Shown: piece after piece, positions 63,135 to 64,000 of the stretch
How the letters are laid out: each line of letters opens with the position of its first letter
Numbering within the stretch: the first letter of the stretch is position 1
DNA from: Symsagittifera roscoffensis
Taxonomy: Eukaryota; Xenacoelomorpha; Acoela; Convolutidae
Direction: 5' to 3'
Assembly (NCBI RefSeq): GCF_963678635.1
Contig: NC_087071.1
Location: 36,199,680-36,263,679 of the forward strand
Length of the DNA stretch: 64,000 nt
The notes under the pieces: model-generated
Seen by the model: the letters and a program-made list of their open reading frames with translations, nothing else
Databases searched by the model: none
Told to the model about the DNA's origin: nothing
Made by a program: the position numbers and the translations under genes

Positions 63135-63315
63135 TTAACTCTTACTACAATAGTTGACAAAATCACGAATTATTGCGCAACATCAATAATTATTCACTGG
63201 AATGCCTTTTTTCACGGTGCATTTTGGAAAAAAATTATTTTCATCGAAATTCAGTAAAGTTTTCACATAGACAGATGTACCGCCTTACAGTGCTGGACTC
63301 GATAGACAGCCTCGC

Positions 63316-64000
63316 TTGTCTGCAAATGGCACAATCACATTCTCCCATCAACAGGGGAGCGCAGATTGCTGCAAAGCCCGGGTTTTTGTGTTCGGAGCAT
63401 CTGAAGCCGGACAGGCTGCTCCGTCTATTAATCCTACAATTGCTACTTTGTTCTGGCGTTTACCCCTGGCCCTTTTATTGCTCGCCATAAAACCAAAAAA
63501 TCAAACAAAACCAAGCAATTCACCGAAATCCAATTACTCGCACTACCGCCAACCCGCCAAAGGCCCCACTTTCACATCGCGTCTCAAGCAACCCACCCGT
63601 AATTTGGTATTTTTATTCAAACTAACCTCTGCGCAGCAGAATTTAAAATCTTTAAATATAATACAACTAAAGTGCAATGATGTTTCCGGCAAAACCATTG
63701 AAATTGCAGCCCTACTATGTGACAAACAAATCCACTCTGCAGTTTGCTAAAAAATCAAGCTGAAAACAGGTAACCGAAATCACTCGATCGGTCCAAGTTA
63801 CACACTATTTCGAAAAGAAATTATACAAAAACGTGGAGGCCTTCAGATAGCAGTACATAACTCTCGCATTTACGAGGGACCATGGCGGCTCAAAGCATCA
63901 AAATGAAGGCCAGCTACCAAAGTCTCCGAGTCTCAAATGTCTACTGCCCGAATGACTATAACAAGTTCCTTACCAAAGACAATAGTTTACTAGTTGGAGT
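63316..64000 (+). pseudogene. Non-LTR retrotransposon ORF2 start: AP-type endonuclease relic
   Basis: Frame to 63750 ends with LNIIQLKCNDVSGKTIEIAAL; after a stop (TAA at about 63748) it continues KLKTGNRN, GPSYTLFRKEIIQ, RGGLQIAVHNSRI and VSNVYCPND to the window edge. These are blocks of the exonuclease-endonuclease-phosphatase domain in Jockey/CR1-type elements. In another frame upstream, LLLCSGVYPWPF (63440-63480) recalls the 2A-like ending found at the head of some such ORF2s, in degraded form. RT lies beyond the window. Confidence 0.65.

Overview
The window looks like a transposon-rich stretch of an AT-rich metazoan (probably invertebrate) nuclear genome. The evidence is one host gene with a 92-bp GT-AG intron, Elongator subunit 2, surrounded by retroelement classes typical of animals: a Ty3/gypsy-type element, a Penelope-like element with a C-terminal GIY-YIG nuclease, a Tc1-like transposase relic and non-LTR relics. 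The retroelements are clearly more GC-rich than the background. I cannot name the species, and nothing here looks bacterial. A 200-N assembly gap lies at 54559-54758.
Layout. (1) 1-13645, minus strand: a large open frame with a coiled coil and two SGNH-hydrolase-like domains, fed from upstream by a nine-unit tandem array of about 1169 bp. Each unit joins the head of that frame to a divergent macro-domain-like frame. (2) 13646-25559, minus: copy 1 of a Ty3/gypsy-like element, with an intact 1051-codon gag, a broken pol (protease, RT, RNase H, long spacer, integrase) and a long 5' region. (3) 18853-36767: an 8.96-kb tandem duplication, so the gag end and 5' flank occur twice (copy 2). (4) 35614-40256: a 2.16-kb tandem duplication containing Penelope-like fragments. 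(5) 41535-42770, plus: first visible exons of ELP2, whose next intron is interrupted at 42987 by (6) copy 3 of the gypsy-like element, in inverted orientation, running into the gap inside integrase. (7) 54759-64000: AT-rich sequence with a Tc1-like relic, a diverged Penelope-like relic, a tRNA-like sequence in a hairpin, and the start of a non-LTR retrotransposon ORF2 relic.
Main points. Two diverged Penelope-like copies carry a PHD-finger-like zinc module inside the reverse transcriptase, between the motif with TMGAS and the YVDD box. The gypsy-like copies keep gag open while sharing identical pol lesions, including a stop in the YVDD box, so they were probably multiplied as DNA or by help from another element. 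The gypsy-like element also has a CTT-TGA overlap before gag that would suit +1 recoding, repeated RNA-hairpin modules, and a cluster of GGAGGGT modules. The macro/SGNH array shows higher-order repeats that point to unequal exchange.
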